A DNA stretch of 64,000 nucleotides from CAZWVA01 sp964636885 (GCA_964636885.1 CAZWVA010000002.1:1-64000); one strand, 5' to 3'. Positions 26,419 to 36,590 are shown, counted from the stretch's first letter. Numbers and translations are program-made. Notes: generated from the sequence alone by a model not told the origin.

Positions 26419-27099
26419 ATGCGTATTTTAATCGTCGAAGATGAGAAGAAGACCGCCGCTTACCTCAAAAAGGGACTCTCGGAAAACGGCTTTATCGTGG
26501 ACGTCACTGACCAGGGTGAAGATGGGCTTCGCTGTGCACTCAGGTTTGATTATGACCTTATTATCCTCGATGTAATGCTCCCTAAACAGGATGGATGGTC
26601 GATTATTACCGAACTACGACGGAATGGCAAGCAAACCCCGGTTCTTTTTCTGACGGCTCGCGACTCGGTTCAGGATAGAGTCAAAGGATTGGAACTGGGT
26701 GCCGACGATTATCTGATGAAACCCTTTGCATTCTCAGAATTACTCGCTCGAGTGCGTTCCATTCTTCGACGTGGCCCAGCCCGGCAATCCGACATACTCC
26801 GCATCGCAGATCTAGAAATTGACTTTCTGCGACATAAGGTGATGCGAGGCGGAAATCGTATTGACCTGACACCAAAGGAGTTCGCTCTACTGTCCCTCCT
26901 AGCTCGACGAAGAGGCGAGATTTTGTCCCGGACTCTGATTGCGGAACAGGTCTGGGACATAAACTTCGACAGCGATACCAATGTAGTAGATGTAGCTGTT
27001 CGCCGACTTCGTAGAAAAGTAGACGATCCTTTCACAAGAAAGCTGATTCATACGGTTCATGGGGTAGGGTATGTCCTCGAAGAGCGCGAAGATAGTTAA
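26419..27099 (+). CDS. OmpR-family response regulator, CusR/CopR type
   Basis: 226 residues. The receiver domain has the acidic VEDEKKTAAYL pocket, the phosphorylated Asp in LIILDVMLPKQDGW (about 51) and Lys in YLMKPFAFSELLARV. The winged-helix DNA-binding domain has LTPKEFALLSLLARRRGEIL and ends VHGVGYVLEERE. The sequence is closest in feel to regulators of copper, silver and other heavy-metal pumps. The kinase gene starts inside its last 29 bases. A likely target is the palindrome at 28550 before the RND operon. Confidence 0.9.
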   Translation: MRILIVEDEKKTAAYLKKGLSENGFIVDVTDQGEDGLRCALRFDYDLIILDVMLPKQDGWSIITELRRNGKQTPVLFLTARDSVQDRVKGLELGADDYLMKPFAFSELLARVRSILRRGPARQSDILRIADLEIDFLRHKVMRGGNRIDLTPKEFALLSLLARRRGEILSRTLIAEQVWDINFDSDTNVVDVAVRRLRRKVDDPFTRKLIHTVHGVGYVLEEREDS

Positions 27100-28540
27100 G
27101 AACACAAAAGATGCCGGTCGTGCATTGATCTTTCCTTGGTTCTGGTCAATCACGGGAAGGTTAACTCTTTTATACACTTTATCGGCTTTCGGAGTGCTTG
27201 TTTTAGCCACTGTATTTTTATACTGGGTGCTTGTAAGCAATTTGGAAAGAGAAGACAATGAGTTCCTTGCTGACAAGATTCGTATTCTACGTGGTATTTT
27301 GCAGAAACACCCCGATAATATAGAAGCCTTAAAGGAGGAGGTAAAATGGGAAGGAGCCGCTCTCGAGCCTCCCGAATACTATATAAGGATTCTAGATGAA
27401 GAGGGGCGTACTTTGATGGAGACGCCTGGCATGAGTAGTATCATTACTGCTTCGTTGTTTCGGGCTACAATCAGTGCTGCGAAAGTACCAAAGAGAGGGA
27501 TAAAATGGAAGTCGCATGATGGCAAGTTATATCTCTTGAAGGCAGCATGGGTAGAGTTTGATTCCTCTAGCAGGGATCGACAACAGCTTCAAGTAGCCCT
27601 GGACGTATCCGGCGACGAAGTTTTTATCGCGGACTATCGTCGAAAATTGTTGTTTGTGCTTATTTTGGGGATTTTATTCTCCACCGGAGCAGGCGTCGTC
27701 ACCGCCCGTAAAGGGATGCACCCCTTAGAAGAGATAACAGAGGTTGCTCAACGGATTACGGCAACGAAGCTTCATGAACGAATTAATCCGGCAAAATGGC
27801 CAAACGAATTGACTGCACTTGCTACTGCCTTCGATGGGATGCTGAGCCGTCTTGAAGACTCTTTTACTCAACTGTCCCAATTTTCATCGGACTTGGCCCA
27901 CGAATTGCGTACACCAATCAATAATCTCATAGGTGAAGCCGAGGTTGCTCTGTCCAGAGCCAGAACGCCAGAAGAGTACAGACAGGTTCTTGAATCAAGC
28001 CTTGAGGAGTATGGAAGATTGTCACGTATGATTGACAATTTGCTTTTTTTAGCTCGTGCTGAGAATCCAGAAACCGGGATAGAACGATCGCTGTTTGACG
28101 CCAGCAAAGAGATTGAAGCAGTTCGGGAATTTTATGATGCTATAGCTGAGGAGCAAGGAGTCAAGGTCATCTGCCAGGGAAATACGCTATTAAATGCAGA
28201 CCCGATACTATTTCGGCGAGCGTTAAGCAACCTGCTTTCCAATGCTCTCCAGTATGCCCCACACGGTGGGAGGATCACCATCTCTGTCAAGCAGTTGGAT
28301 GATCAATCCGTCGAAGTAAGCGTGAGTGACACTGGCTCTGGTATCGCTCCAGAAGACCTTCCTAGAGTTTTTAACCGATTCTACAGGGCTGACCGCGCCC
28401 GCTCCCAATACCCCCAGGGAACAGGTCTTGGACTTGCCATTGTCAAGTCCATTATGGACCTCCACGGCGGCACAGTCACGATCCAGAGTGAACTTGCGAA
28501 AGGAACTACAGTCATCCTAAGGTTTCCACCGCCAGCCTAA
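27071..28540 (+). CDS. Heavy-metal-type sensor histidine kinase (CusS-like)
   Basis: 489 residues. Two membrane segments (about 24-45 and 195-213) frame a periplasmic sensor region, followed by HAMP, HisKA (SDLAHELRTPINNLIGE, phospho-His near 280) and HATPase_c with NLLSNALQYAP, SDTGSGIAPEDLPRVF and GTGLGLAIVKSI. Architecture and context match heavy-metal sensor kinases that sense periplasmic metal. The start overlaps the response regulator by 29 bp. The metal cannot be read from the sequence. Confidence 0.9.
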   Translation: MSSKSAKIVKNTKDAGRALIFPWFWSITGRLTLLYTLSAFGVLVLATVFLYWVLVSNLEREDNEFLADKIRILRGILQKHPDNIEALKEEVKWEGAALEPPEYYIRILDEEGRTLMETPGMSSIITASLFRATISAAKVPKRGIKWKSHDGKLYLLKAAWVEFDSSSRDRQQLQVALDVSGDEVFIADYRRKLLFVLILGILFSTGAGVVTARKGMHPLEEITEVAQRITATKLHERINPAKWPNELTALATAFDGMLSRLEDSFTQLSQFSSDLAHELRTPINNLIGEAEVALSRARTPEEYRQVLESSLEEYGRLSRMIDNLLFLARAENPETGIERSLFDASKEIEAVREFYDAIAEEQGVKVICQGNTLLNADPILFRRALSNLLSNALQYAPHGGRITISVKQLDDQSVEVSVSDTGSGIAPEDLPRVFNRFYRADRARSQYPQGTGLGLAIVKSIMDLHGGTVTIQSELAKGTTVILRFPPPA

Positions 28541-28549
28541 GCCATAAGC

Positions 28550-28604
28550 ATTACAAAATTGTAATCTTTCTGTCATGTTCCTGTAAGCACCAGTTTAGTA
28601 TAAT
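28550..28604 (+). promoter_or_regulatory. CusR/CopR-type operator and promoter of the RND operon
   Basis: ATTACAA-AA-TTGTAAT (28550-28565) is a near-perfect palindrome like those bound by metal-responsive OmpR-family regulators. It is followed by further half-site-like CTGTCAT and CTGTAAG. A perfect TATAAT lies at 28599-28604 with a poor -35, as expected for an activated promoter. It lies directly between the two-component genes and the downstream operon, which links sensor and pump. Confidence 0.6.
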
Positions 28605-28680
28605 TGCACTTTTAGATACTTGATAAAAGAGGATCCTACTAGGTTAACACGAACGAAATGGATAGATAAGTGAGGGACAA

Positions 28681-29052
28681 ATGGTCAAGAAAAAGATATT
28701 AGAGAAAACCATCAAAGAAGCTTTTATTTTAGAGACAGAGAAGATAATACACTTGTTAGCTCAAGAAATATCATTTGTTCTCAAATCTCTGAGATACAGG
28801 TTTGGGAAAGTGGCCACTCCTGGAATCAGAGAGTTTTCTAAAAAAGATGTGCTTATGGTTATTCTGGATGAATTGAAAGAAGTTAAGTGGGAACTCGAAT
28901 CTGTTAAGAAACGTCTAAGAGGAATTGAGAAAACTTTAGAAGAAAGAAAAATTCAAGTAGCGGATACCGAACTTGGAGTAAAGCTTAAGCAATCTCTTTG
29001 GGGAGAAGATGAAGATAATGAAGATGGTCTATTCCTTTTTGGAGAAGGATGA
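28681..29052 (+). CDS. Unknown small charged protein at the head of the RND operon
   Basis: 123 residues, helical and highly charged, with a coiled-coil-like stretch (ILDELKEVKWELESVKKRLR) and an acidic tail (GEDEDNEDG). No signal peptide or known motif. It is the first gene after the putative metal-responsive operator, so it is probably induced with the pump. Function unknown. Confidence 0.55.
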   Translation: MVKKKILEKTIKEAFILETEKIIHLLAQEISFVLKSLRYRFGKVATPGIREFSKKDVLMVILDELKEVKWELESVKKRLRGIEKTLEERKIQVADTELGVKLKQSLWGEDEDNEDGLFLFGEG

Positions 29053-29127
29053 ACGTCCTGATTAGAACGTAAACACGATGTTTGAGCCCTGAAAGATTAA
29101 GAATGGAATTGGATTAGGTATAAAAAC

Positions 29128-29931
29128 GTGGATAGAGCCTTAGAAGTAAATAGAAAACCTTGCATAGCCTTTGTAATTATCATTTTTCTATTTTCTACAT
29201 TACCTGCCCAAGCAGAAAAGGTTGAGACTAAAAAGACCGAAGAGGAAAGTTTTCCTGGGTACGTTTTTAAAACCCTTCCTAAGAACCTGTTGCTTGGAAC
29301 TAAGGAAAGCCTCTGGGGATGGAATCTTGCCCTCCTTGGAGTAGGAGCCGGGACTGCAATAACTCTTTCTCAAACCGATGCCGACGATGATATACAAGAC
29401 GATGTCAAAGGTTCGATAGGAGATTTTGCAGATATAGGAAACATATCAGGGAATGGGCTCACTGTAGCTGGAATAGCAATCTCGACGTATATATTAGGGA
29501 GAGTAATCAAGGATGAAAAAGTTATTGTAACAGGTAAAGCGCTTATTGAGGCGGAGATTATCACAGCGGTTATGACAAGCACAATAAAGATTTCTACCGG
29601 AAGAGAAAGGCCGGATGGAAGCGGTGACCGCCTTACTTCTTCTTTTCCATCCGGGCATGCCTCAGGTACCTTTGCCCTGGCCTCTACTGTTGATGCCATG
29701 TATGGTCATAAAATAGGAATCCCACTTTACGCATTTGCTGGGTTTGTAGCATTCTCACGTCTCTCGGATAACAAGCATTTTTTGTCAGATGTATTAATCG
29801 GAGCAGCTATAGGAACAGCAGTTGGAAGAGGAGTGACAAGTATTCATAAGAAGAAAGACAATTCTAGGCTTTCTATTCTTCCTTATTCGGATGGAAATAG
29901 TGCAGGGTTGATGCTTACCCTATCGTGGTAA
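29128..29931 (+). CDS. PAP2-superfamily phosphatase, exported
   Basis: 267 residues. An N-terminal hydrophobic segment (CIAFVIIIFLFSTLPAQA) acts as signal peptide or anchor. The three PAP2 motifs are present: KISTGRERPDG (KxxxxxxRP), SSFPSGHASG (PSGH) and SRLSDNKHFLSD (SRxxxxxHxxxD). These enzymes dephosphorylate undecaprenyl or other lipid phosphates at the membrane. The start is GTG at 29128. It is set between the unknown small protein and the TolC-like gene; a role in envelope repair during metal stress is only a guess. Confidence 0.85.
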   Translation: MDRALEVNRKPCIAFVIIIFLFSTLPAQAEKVETKKTEEESFPGYVFKTLPKNLLLGTKESLWGWNLALLGVGAGTAITLSQTDADDDIQDDVKGSIGDFADIGNISGNGLTVAGIAISTYILGRVIKDEKVIVTGKALIEAEIITAVMTSTIKISTGRERPDGSGDRLTSSFPSGHASGTFALASTVDAMYGHKIGIPLYAFAGFVAFSRLSDNKHFLSDVLIGAAIGTAVGRGVTSIHKKKDNSRLSILPYSDGNSAGLMLTLSW

Positions 29932-29988
29932 AGAATGTTCAGGCACAGGATATTAAAATGCATAATTAGAGGGAGGAAAAAGGCTTGC

Positions 29989-31308
29989 ATGAGGAAAACG
30001 CTATTTGCTGCATTCGTCATAGTCATTACAGGAGCTTCAACTGTTTTTTTTGCTTCTGTCTCAGATGCTGAAGAACCAATTCAAAGTTTAACAATTGATC
30101 AGGCAGTGGATATAGCACTTCGGGAGAATCGTGATCTCAGAGCAGCACGGATGCAGGTAGAAGAAGCCAGGGGGAGGTTGACGCAGGCTGGAATTTTCCC
30201 CAATCCATCTCTGGGATCTGACTTTAGCTTCGACTCTATTTTTGCCAATGAAGGTGAGCGAAGTTTTTCTGCGGGTATTTCTCAACCGCTTCCTTTAAGC
30301 GGTCGAATAGGTGCTCAAAAAAGAGTAGCCCGTGTGGATATTAAAAGAACGTTTGCCAACCTTGCTGATATGGAGCGTAGATTAATAAGGGATGTCCATC
30401 GTGCTTTTATCGAGCTTCTGGCAATTGATGAACAAATTAAATTGCAAGACACTCTGATTAGCCTTAATAGTGAGCTAACTAAAGCAATCGAGGAGGGTAT
30501 CAAAGAAGGGTTGGCTTCAGAAAAAGACCTTAACGCTGTAGCTATATCCCTTCAGCAAGCTAGACAGGAAAAAGAGGTTCTTATAGCCCAGAGAAAAAGT
30601 AAGATTCTTGAATTAAATAAGCTTTTGGGTAAGCCGCCAACCCTCTCCTTTTCGCCACAGGGAAAGCTTGAATACGAAGCCGCAAAGGATTTAACCCAGT
30701 ATAATGTTGAAAAGGCATTTGCACAAAGACCGGATTTAAGGTCTGCGGAACTTGATATCGAACTTGCAAAGACGAGCATGGATCTAGCAAAGGCTCAACG
30801 CTTTGAGGATATAACAGCAGGGATTTTTTACGAGCGTGATCGTACTATTCTCGATATCCCTGAAGGTAAAATTCCAGATACAGGTCAGCTTATTGGTTTT
30901 AAGCTGACTATTCCCCTGCCTCTCTTTGACCGTAAGCAAGGTCTTATTGCCGAGGCGCGTGCCCGTGAGAGAAGAGCGGAAGAGAGCGTCCAGGCTTTAA
31001 AGTTACAGATCAGTCAGGAGGTAACCGACGCTCTAAACCGGGTAACTACATTTTCGGCTCTCCTAGAAACTTATAGATCAGGAATTTTAAAGACAGCAGA
31101 GGACAATGTAAAGTTGGTTGAAAATAGCTTTAAACAAGGGCTTGTTGGTATTGTTGATGTCATTCAGTCTCGTCAGCAGTTTACTACTCTGAAATCATCT
31201 TATATTAATACAGTTCGTGATTATCAACTTGCACTAAATGACCTTCAAATAGCTGTGGGGACTTACCCAAATACGATTACTCTTGATAATGAGGGCGAAA
31301 ACAAATGA
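29989..31308 (+). CDS. TolC-family outer-membrane efflux protein (CusC/CzcC-like)
   Basis: About 439 residues: signal peptide (FAAFVIVITGASTVFFASVS), then two outer-membrane efflux repeats of long coiled-coil helices (LTIDQAVDIALRENRDLRAA; QRPDLRSAELDIELAKTSMD). It forms the outer-membrane channel of the pump encoded by the next two genes. I prefer ATG at 29989, which begins the signal peptide after GGGAGG; ATG at 29935 would add 18 basic residues. Its stop overlaps the start of the fusion protein by 4 bp. Confidence 0.88.
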   Translation: MRKTLFAAFVIVITGASTVFFASVSDAEEPIQSLTIDQAVDIALRENRDLRAARMQVEEARGRLTQAGIFPNPSLGSDFSFDSIFANEGERSFSAGISQPLPLSGRIGAQKRVARVDIKRTFANLADMERRLIRDVHRAFIELLAIDEQIKLQDTLISLNSELTKAIEEGIKEGLASEKDLNAVAISLQQARQEKEVLIAQRKSKILELNKLLGKPPTLSFSPQGKLEYEAAKDLTQYNVEKAFAQRPDLRSAELDIELAKTSMDLAKAQRFEDITAGIFYERDRTILDIPEGKIPDTGQLIGFKLTIPLPLFDRKQGLIAEARARERRAEESVQALKLQISQEVTDALNRVTTFSALLETYRSGILKTAEDNVKLVENSFKQGLVGIVDVIQSRQQFTTLKSSYINTVRDYQLALNDLQIAVGTYPNTITLDNEGENK

Positions 31309-32330
31309 GAACAGAAGAAAAGAAACTTTTTCACCCATTTTTAAGTATTATTTTCATGTTTCTTCTCACCATAACGGTTTTACAATTCCTTTACGGCTGT
31401 GGTGAAGAACATGCGAATGAAAAAGATGAGGAAGGGAAAGCAACCTCCCCTCCTTCTATTAGCAATAATGTCGGCGTAGAACTTTCAGAGATTGCTCAAA
31501 AAAGCATAGGTCTTAAAGTAGCTGAAGCTGAAATAAGGCAAATCGAAGGCGTGCTCTTAGTTAACGGCGTGGTAAAGCCCGAACCTAATAGAGTTGCAGA
31601 GGTAAGCACAAGAGCTGAGGGTCGCATTCAGGAACTTTATGCGAACCTAGGGGACCGGGTTAAAAAAGGGCAAAAACTCGCTGCCATGCTACCACGTCAA
31701 ATCGGCAATCCACCGCCTCTTGTATCAATTACAGCGCCACTCTCAGGAATTCTTGTAGAAAGAAATGTCCTACTTGGCAGCACAGTAGTACCTAATACGA
31801 TTCTTTTTCGGATTGCAGATTTATCGAAGGTAATTGTTGAGGGCGATGTATTTGAAAGCGATGTTTCTAAAGTAAGACTGGGTCAGGATGCGCGTATAAG
31901 GCTGGATGCCTATCCCGATAGGGTGTTCAACGGCACAGTTAGCTTTGTTGCCAGTCAGCTTGACCCTCAGAAACGTACGCTACACCTCTGGGTTTCAGTA
32001 GATAACAAAGAAGGATTACTGAAGCCTGAGCTTTTTGCCAGGGTTGCTCTTGTAATTAAGCCCGGCAGGGAGGTTCTAGCTATCCCCTTAGAGGCAATTA
32101 TTGACGATGGTGCAGAGAAATTCGTATTCGTAAAGAACGGAAACCAATTCATTCGCCAGGATGTTGCTACTGGGGCAAGTGACGACCGCTATGTTGAAAT
32201 TACAGATGGTCTTTATCCAGGAGACCAGGTAGTCACGGATGGTAATCGGGAAATTTACACAAAGTGGTTGCTTGGTGGTGGTAATTTAAGGTTGGAAGAA
32301 GAAGGAGAAGAGAAGGAGGAGAAAGATTAA
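31305..32330 (+). CDS. RND periplasmic adaptor (membrane fusion lipoprotein)
   Basis: 341 residues. A signal sequence ends in the lipobox LYGC, so it is probably a lipoprotein. Then come a barrel-sandwich/lipoyl half (RAEGRIQELYANLGDRVKKG; ITAPLSGILVERNVLLGSTV), beta-barrel domain and membrane-proximal domain. It links the RND pump to the outer-membrane channel and may hand over metal ions, as in CusB/CzcB. The start overlaps the TolC-like gene by 4 bp. Confidence 0.88.
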   Translation: MRTEEKKLFHPFLSIIFMFLLTITVLQFLYGCGEEHANEKDEEGKATSPPSISNNVGVELSEIAQKSIGLKVAEAEIRQIEGVLLVNGVVKPEPNRVAEVSTRAEGRIQELYANLGDRVKKGQKLAAMLPRQIGNPPPLVSITAPLSGILVERNVLLGSTVVPNTILFRIADLSKVIVEGDVFESDVSKVRLGQDARIRLDAYPDRVFNGTVSFVASQLDPQKRTLHLWVSVDNKEGLLKPELFARVALVIKPGREVLAIPLEAIIDDGAEKFVFVKNGNQFIRQDVATGASDDRYVEITDGLYPGDQVVTDGNREIYTKWLLGGGNLRLEEEGEEKEEKD

Positions 32331-32378
32331 GTAATCAGCATTTACGTTAAAGTTCCTTAGGTGATAGGATATCAACCG

Positions 32379-35300
32379 ATGTTTAATACAATAATCAGGT
32401 GGTCGCTAAATAACAAACTGTTACTCGTAGTGGCTACTGCTATCTTTCTTGGCTCTTCTATATATCTTGTCACACAAATGCCTGTGGATGTTTTTCCAGA
32501 ATTTGCTCCACCTCAGGTTGTAATCCAGACTGAAGCGCCTGGACTCTCGTCTGAAGATATAGAGGCGCTAATCACCTTTCCAATCGAGAGCGCGGTAAAC
32601 GGTACACCCGGTGTTGATATAGTTCGTTCATCATCTTCTGTAGGCCTTTCGACTATAACTGTTGTCTTTAAGTGGGGAACCAATATCTATACTGCTCGTC
32701 AGCTTGTAAATGAGCGTATCCAATCGGTGCAAAGACGATTTCCTCTAGGAACAAAACCTCCTTTAATGCTTCCCGTTACATCCGCTGTAGGCCGGATGAT
32801 TGAATACAGCCTAACAAGTGATACACTCTCACCGATGGAACTCCGTACAATCTCAGACTGGCAAATACGTCCAAGGATACTTGCAATTGGGGGTGTGGCT
32901 TCTGTTGTTTCAATGGGAGGTGAAGTCAAGCAGTATCAAGTTCTCATTGATCCGCTGAAGTTACGCTCCTACGACGTGACTCTAGCTCAGGTAAAAGAGG
33001 CGGTAGAGAAATCAAACGTAAATGTTCCGGGTGGATTTCTATATAGAGGGGGTGAAGAGTTTGTTGTCACAGGAGTTGGACGAATTACTACTCTCGATGA
33101 TTTAAAGGAGACTGTAGTGGCTGTTCGTGACGGAATCCCTATTACCTTAAGCCAGTTGGCTGAAGTTAGGATAGGTCCTGAGATAAAACGTGGAGACGGT
33201 GCCTTTATGAATAAACCCGCTGTTATTGGTACGATTTCAAAAGCTTATGGTGCCGATACGTTGACTACAACATACAAGGTTGAAAAGACCCTTGAAGAGA
33301 TTAAAGCAAGTCTCCCTAAAGGGGTTGATATGAATTATCATGTCTTCAGGCAAGCGGATTTCATCGAATCCGCCATCAAAAATTTGAAGAATACCCTCTG
33401 GCAGGGTGGAATCATAGTAACGGTGATTCTCTTTTTATTCCTTTATAATTTTCGTGCCTCTTTTATAAGCCTGCTTGCTATGCCACTATCGCTTCTTGCA
33501 GGGTTAATGGTTTTAAAAGCCTTTGGTATCGGGATTAATGCAATGACGCTGGGAGGACTTGCCATTGCCATAGGTATTGTGGTTGATGATGCAATCATAG
33601 ACGTGGAAAACGTCTTTAGAAGACTGCGCCTTAACCGTGCCTTACCCCATCCCGAACCTGTGCTTAGCGTCGTCTTTAAAGGTTCAACTGAGATCCGAAA
33701 CCCTATAGTCTACGCCACATTCATTATCATAATTGCCTTTTTCCCTGTGTTTTTACTCTCCGGTACTGAAGGAAGAATTCTTACCCCGCTTGGGATCGCA
33801 TTCATAGCGAGTGTCCTTTGCTCATTGCTTGTAGCTGTAACAACGACACCTGTGCTTTGTTATTTACTTCTTACCCGTAAACATGAGAGAGAACATGACA
33901 GAGGATTAGCTCAAGCAGGGGTACCATTACTGCGGCCGGAAGCCGCTTTCAGTAATCCGGGAAACCCCTCGGATACGCCGGGTAGTTCTAGTGGCGAAGG
34001 CTCTAGTTACAAGATGGAAAAAGAAGCTACTCTTGTACGCCTTCTTAAGAAAGTTTACGAACGCATTCTGAACCGCTCGCTAAAGCATTTTTACCTGATA
34101 ATCGGTATTTCAGTCATTCTGCTCATCGGCGCTCTCGTAATGACTCCCTTTTTCGGACGCTCATTTCTGCCCGAGTTCCGTGAAGGTAACTTCATCATAC
34201 GCATAACAATGCTGCCAGGTACCTCACTCGAGGAATCTATGCGACTCGGTTCATTGATTCAAAAGAATCTAACCGACAAATCAAAATATCCGGAGATTAT
34301 TTCAGTTGCACAGCGTGCAGGACGTGCAGAACTCGATGAGGATGCGTTGCCACCTAATATCAGTGAGTTTGATCTCGCAATCAAGTATGGAAAGAGATCA
34401 GCCGATGATTTAATTAATGCAATCCGATCTGACCTAAAAGAAATTCCTGGGGTTGCAGTAGAAGTCAACCAATTTATCTCCGAGCGAATGAATGAAGTGC
34501 TTTCAGGTATCCGTGCAGATGTGGCTATTAAGATCTTTGGTCCTGATCTTATAAAATTAAGAATTATTGGTGAACAGGCAAGAGACATTGTAGAAACTGT
34601 AAAAGGGGTTAAGGACTTACAACTAGAACAGCAGATTAATGTTCCTCAGGTCGTAGTTAAATACGACCGTGAGAAAGCTGCAAGGTACGGACTTAATGTT
34701 GGGGATTTAGCAGGGATCACAGAAACCTCCTTAAACGGCACTGCGGTCTCACAAGTGCTGGAAGATCAGAAGACTTTTGACCTCTTTATTCGGCTTAATG
34801 AAGAATCGAGAAGTAACATTGAGGCTACCAAGAACATCCTCATTGATACCCTAACAGGGGCAAAGATTCCTCTTCGTGAGGTCGCCGATATACATCTTGA
34901 AAATCGCCCATACACGATAAATCGTGAACAGGTTCAACGCCGTATAGTGGTTCAATTTAACGTTGCCGGTCGTGACCTAAATAGTGTGATTACTGAGGCT
35001 AAACAGAAGATTGAATCCCAAGTGAAATTGCCTTCTTCAGACTACTTTATTGAATACGGCGGCCAGTTTGAAAGCCAGCAAAGGGCGTCAAAGATTCTTA
35101 CAATCTTCGGTATTGTGGCAATACTCGGAATTTTTATGATGCTCTTTCATGCTTTTGGAAACGCACGCGAATCAATAATGGTAATGGTTAACCTTCCTCT
35201 TGCCCTTATTGGTGGTGTATATGCTGTGTTTCTTACGGGAGGCGAACTAAGTGTGCCTTCACTAATCGGTTTTATAACCCTATTTGGAATTGCTACTAGA

Positions 35301-35597
35301 AATGGGATTATTCTTATAAGCCATTATAAGCAATTAAGAAAAGATGGATTCTCTATTCGTGATACAGTTGTTCAGGGCTCACTTGACCGGCTAAATCCTA
35401 TTTTAATAACGGCCTCTGTCGCCGCGCTTGGTCTTATTCCGCTTCTGCTTGGCGAGCCGACTGGTAAAGAAATTGAGAGACCACTAGCAGTTGTGCTTCT
35501 GGGAGGTCTCTTTACCTCAACTTTTTTGAATCTCGTTGTTATTCCAACTTTATATAACAAGATTGAAGCTTGGCAGGAGAATAAAAAAACAAATTAA
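32379..35597 (+). CDS. Heavy-metal RND efflux pump (CusA/CzcA family)
   Basis: About 1072 residues with 12 transmembrane segments and two large periplasmic loops. The proton-relay region in TM4 reads GGLAIAIGIVVDDAIIDVEN, typical of heavy-metal RND pumps. N-terminus MFNTIIRWSLNNK is standard; I therefore use the ATG at 32379 and not the GTG at 32361. A linker rich in Gly, Ser and Pro (about residues 512-545) between the halves is unusual in composition. It exports metal ions from periplasm or cytoplasm to outside with the adaptor and channel genes upstream. The particular metal is not readable. Confidence 0.92.
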   Translation: MFNTIIRWSLNNKLLLVVATAIFLGSSIYLVTQMPVDVFPEFAPPQVVIQTEAPGLSSEDIEALITFPIESAVNGTPGVDIVRSSSSVGLSTITVVFKWGTNIYTARQLVNERIQSVQRRFPLGTKPPLMLPVTSAVGRMIEYSLTSDTLSPMELRTISDWQIRPRILAIGGVASVVSMGGEVKQYQVLIDPLKLRSYDVTLAQVKEAVEKSNVNVPGGFLYRGGEEFVVTGVGRITTLDDLKETVVAVRDGIPITLSQLAEVRIGPEIKRGDGAFMNKPAVIGTISKAYGADTLTTTYKVEKTLEEIKASLPKGVDMNYHVFRQADFIESAIKNLKNTLWQGGIIVTVILFLFLYNFRASFISLLAMPLSLLAGLMVLKAFGIGINAMTLGGLAIAIGIVVDDAIIDVENVFRRLRLNRALPHPEPVLSVVFKGSTEIRNPIVYATFIIIIAFFPVFLLSGTEGRILTPLGIAFIASVLCSLLVAVTTTPVLCYLLLTRKHEREHDRGLAQAGVPLLRPEAAFSNPGNPSDTPGSSSGEGSSYKMEKEATLVRLLKKVYERILNRSLKHFYLIIGISVILLIGALVMTPFFGRSFLPEFREGNFIIRITMLPGTSLEESMRLGSLIQKNLTDKSKYPEIISVAQRAGRAELDEDALPPNISEFDLAIKYGKRSADDLINAIRSDLKEIPGVAVEVNQFISERMNEVLSGIRADVAIKIFGPDLIKLRIIGEQARDIVETVKGVKDLQLEQQINVPQVVVKYDREKAARYGLNVGDLAGITETSLNGTAVSQVLEDQKTFDLFIRLNEESRSNIEATKNILIDTLTGAKIPLREVADIHLENRPYTINREQVQRRIVVQFNVAGRDLNSVITEAKQKIESQVKLPSSDYFIEYGGQFESQQRASKILTIFGIVAILGIFMMLFHAFGNARESIMVMVNLPLALIGGVYAVFLTGGELSVPSLIGFITLFGIATRNGIILISHYKQLRKDGFSIRDTVVQGSLDRLNPILITASVAALGLIPLLLGEPTGKEIERPLAVVLLGGLFTSTFLNLVVIPTLYNKIEAWQENKKTN

Positions 35598-35658
35598 AGA
35601 AGGTTGAAGGGAAAATAATTAGTTTTAACCCTCCGATCCATATATGTAACGCTCTTTC

Positions 35659-36585
35659 TCATCCAACAAAGAAGTTCAGCAACCACCCAGAACCTATAGC
35701 AAAGACAAACCAGCTTACTACATAAAGTAGCGTCGCCTTTTTACCAATGATTTTCTGAGCCATAATTATGGTCGGTATGCATGTGCCTACTGAACCCAAG
35801 AGAAATGTAAAGGCCGGTCCAACACCTAATCCGGCTTTTAGAAGTGCAAATGTTATGGGAACCTCTTCTCCTTCACATACATAGATGGGTATTCCTACTA
35901 TGGCAGCCACTAAATACGCTGCAAATCCTGAGAAGATGATATACTTAGAGATTGAATCCTCAGGAATAATCGTAGTTAAAACCGATGCAACTAGCATCCC
36001 TATCAGGAAGTATTTGGAAAGTCCTCTTATTATTGATACCAAGTTCCACCAAAAGCTTTGGTTCTTTTCTATGTAGCAAGAGTTAGACGATATAGGATTT
36101 TCTTTAACAGAAAGAATTTGAATAAATTTAGGGTTGGGGTCTGAAATACCGAATCCAGAAACTCTAGATTTTTCGAGATAGTTTAAAATCACACCAAGAG
36201 CTATAATGCCGATAAATGGAAATACCAATCTTGCCACCGTGATTTTCCAGCCTAACATTCCATAAGTCATCGCTATCGTGATGGGACTTAGAAGGGGTGA
36301 CATCATTATGAATGCTGTTACAGTTCCTAAATTAGTTCCTTGCCTTTTAAGTCCTTCTGCCATAGGCATTGTAGCACAGGCACAACCCGGAAGAACGGCG
36401 CCCAGAATACTTGCATTCATTACTGAGAAGTTACCTCGACTAAGATATTTGGAGATTGAATCGGACTTCAGGTAAGTTTGAAGAGCCGCACCTAAAGCAG
36501 CCCCGAGTAGAAAGTATGGAATAACCTCAAGAGTCAAAGAAAAGAATTCTTTTAAAATTTGAAGAGTGATATCCAAAAATGCCAC
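35659..36585 (-). CDS. DUF318/YraQ-family permease (SO_0444-like metal exporter)
   Basis: 308 residues, about eight to ten membrane segments, with the conserved LPGCACATMPMAEGL motif (paired Cys in the membrane) and a repeated second half containing VGTCIPTIIMAQKI. Related permeases export copper, zinc or arsenic compounds. The ArsR-type regulator gene lies only 5 bp upstream on the same strand, so expression is probably metal-controlled. It converges with the RND pump gene. Confidence 0.82.
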   Translation of the reverse strand: MAFLDITLQILKEFFSLTLEVIPYFLLGAALGAALQTYLKSDSISKYLSRGNFSVMNASILGAVLPGCACATMPMAEGLKRQGTNLGTVTAFIMMSPLLSPITIAMTYGMLGWKITVARLVFPFIGIIALGVILNYLEKSRVSGFGISDPNPKFIQILSVKENPISSNSCYIEKNQSFWWNLVSIIRGLSKYFLIGMLVASVLTTIIPEDSISKYIIFSGFAAYLVAAIVGIPIYVCEGEEVPITFALLKAGLGVGPAFTFLLGSVGTCIPTIIMAQKIIGKKATLLYVVSWFVFAIGSGWLLNFFVG

Positions 36586-36590
36586 AGCAT

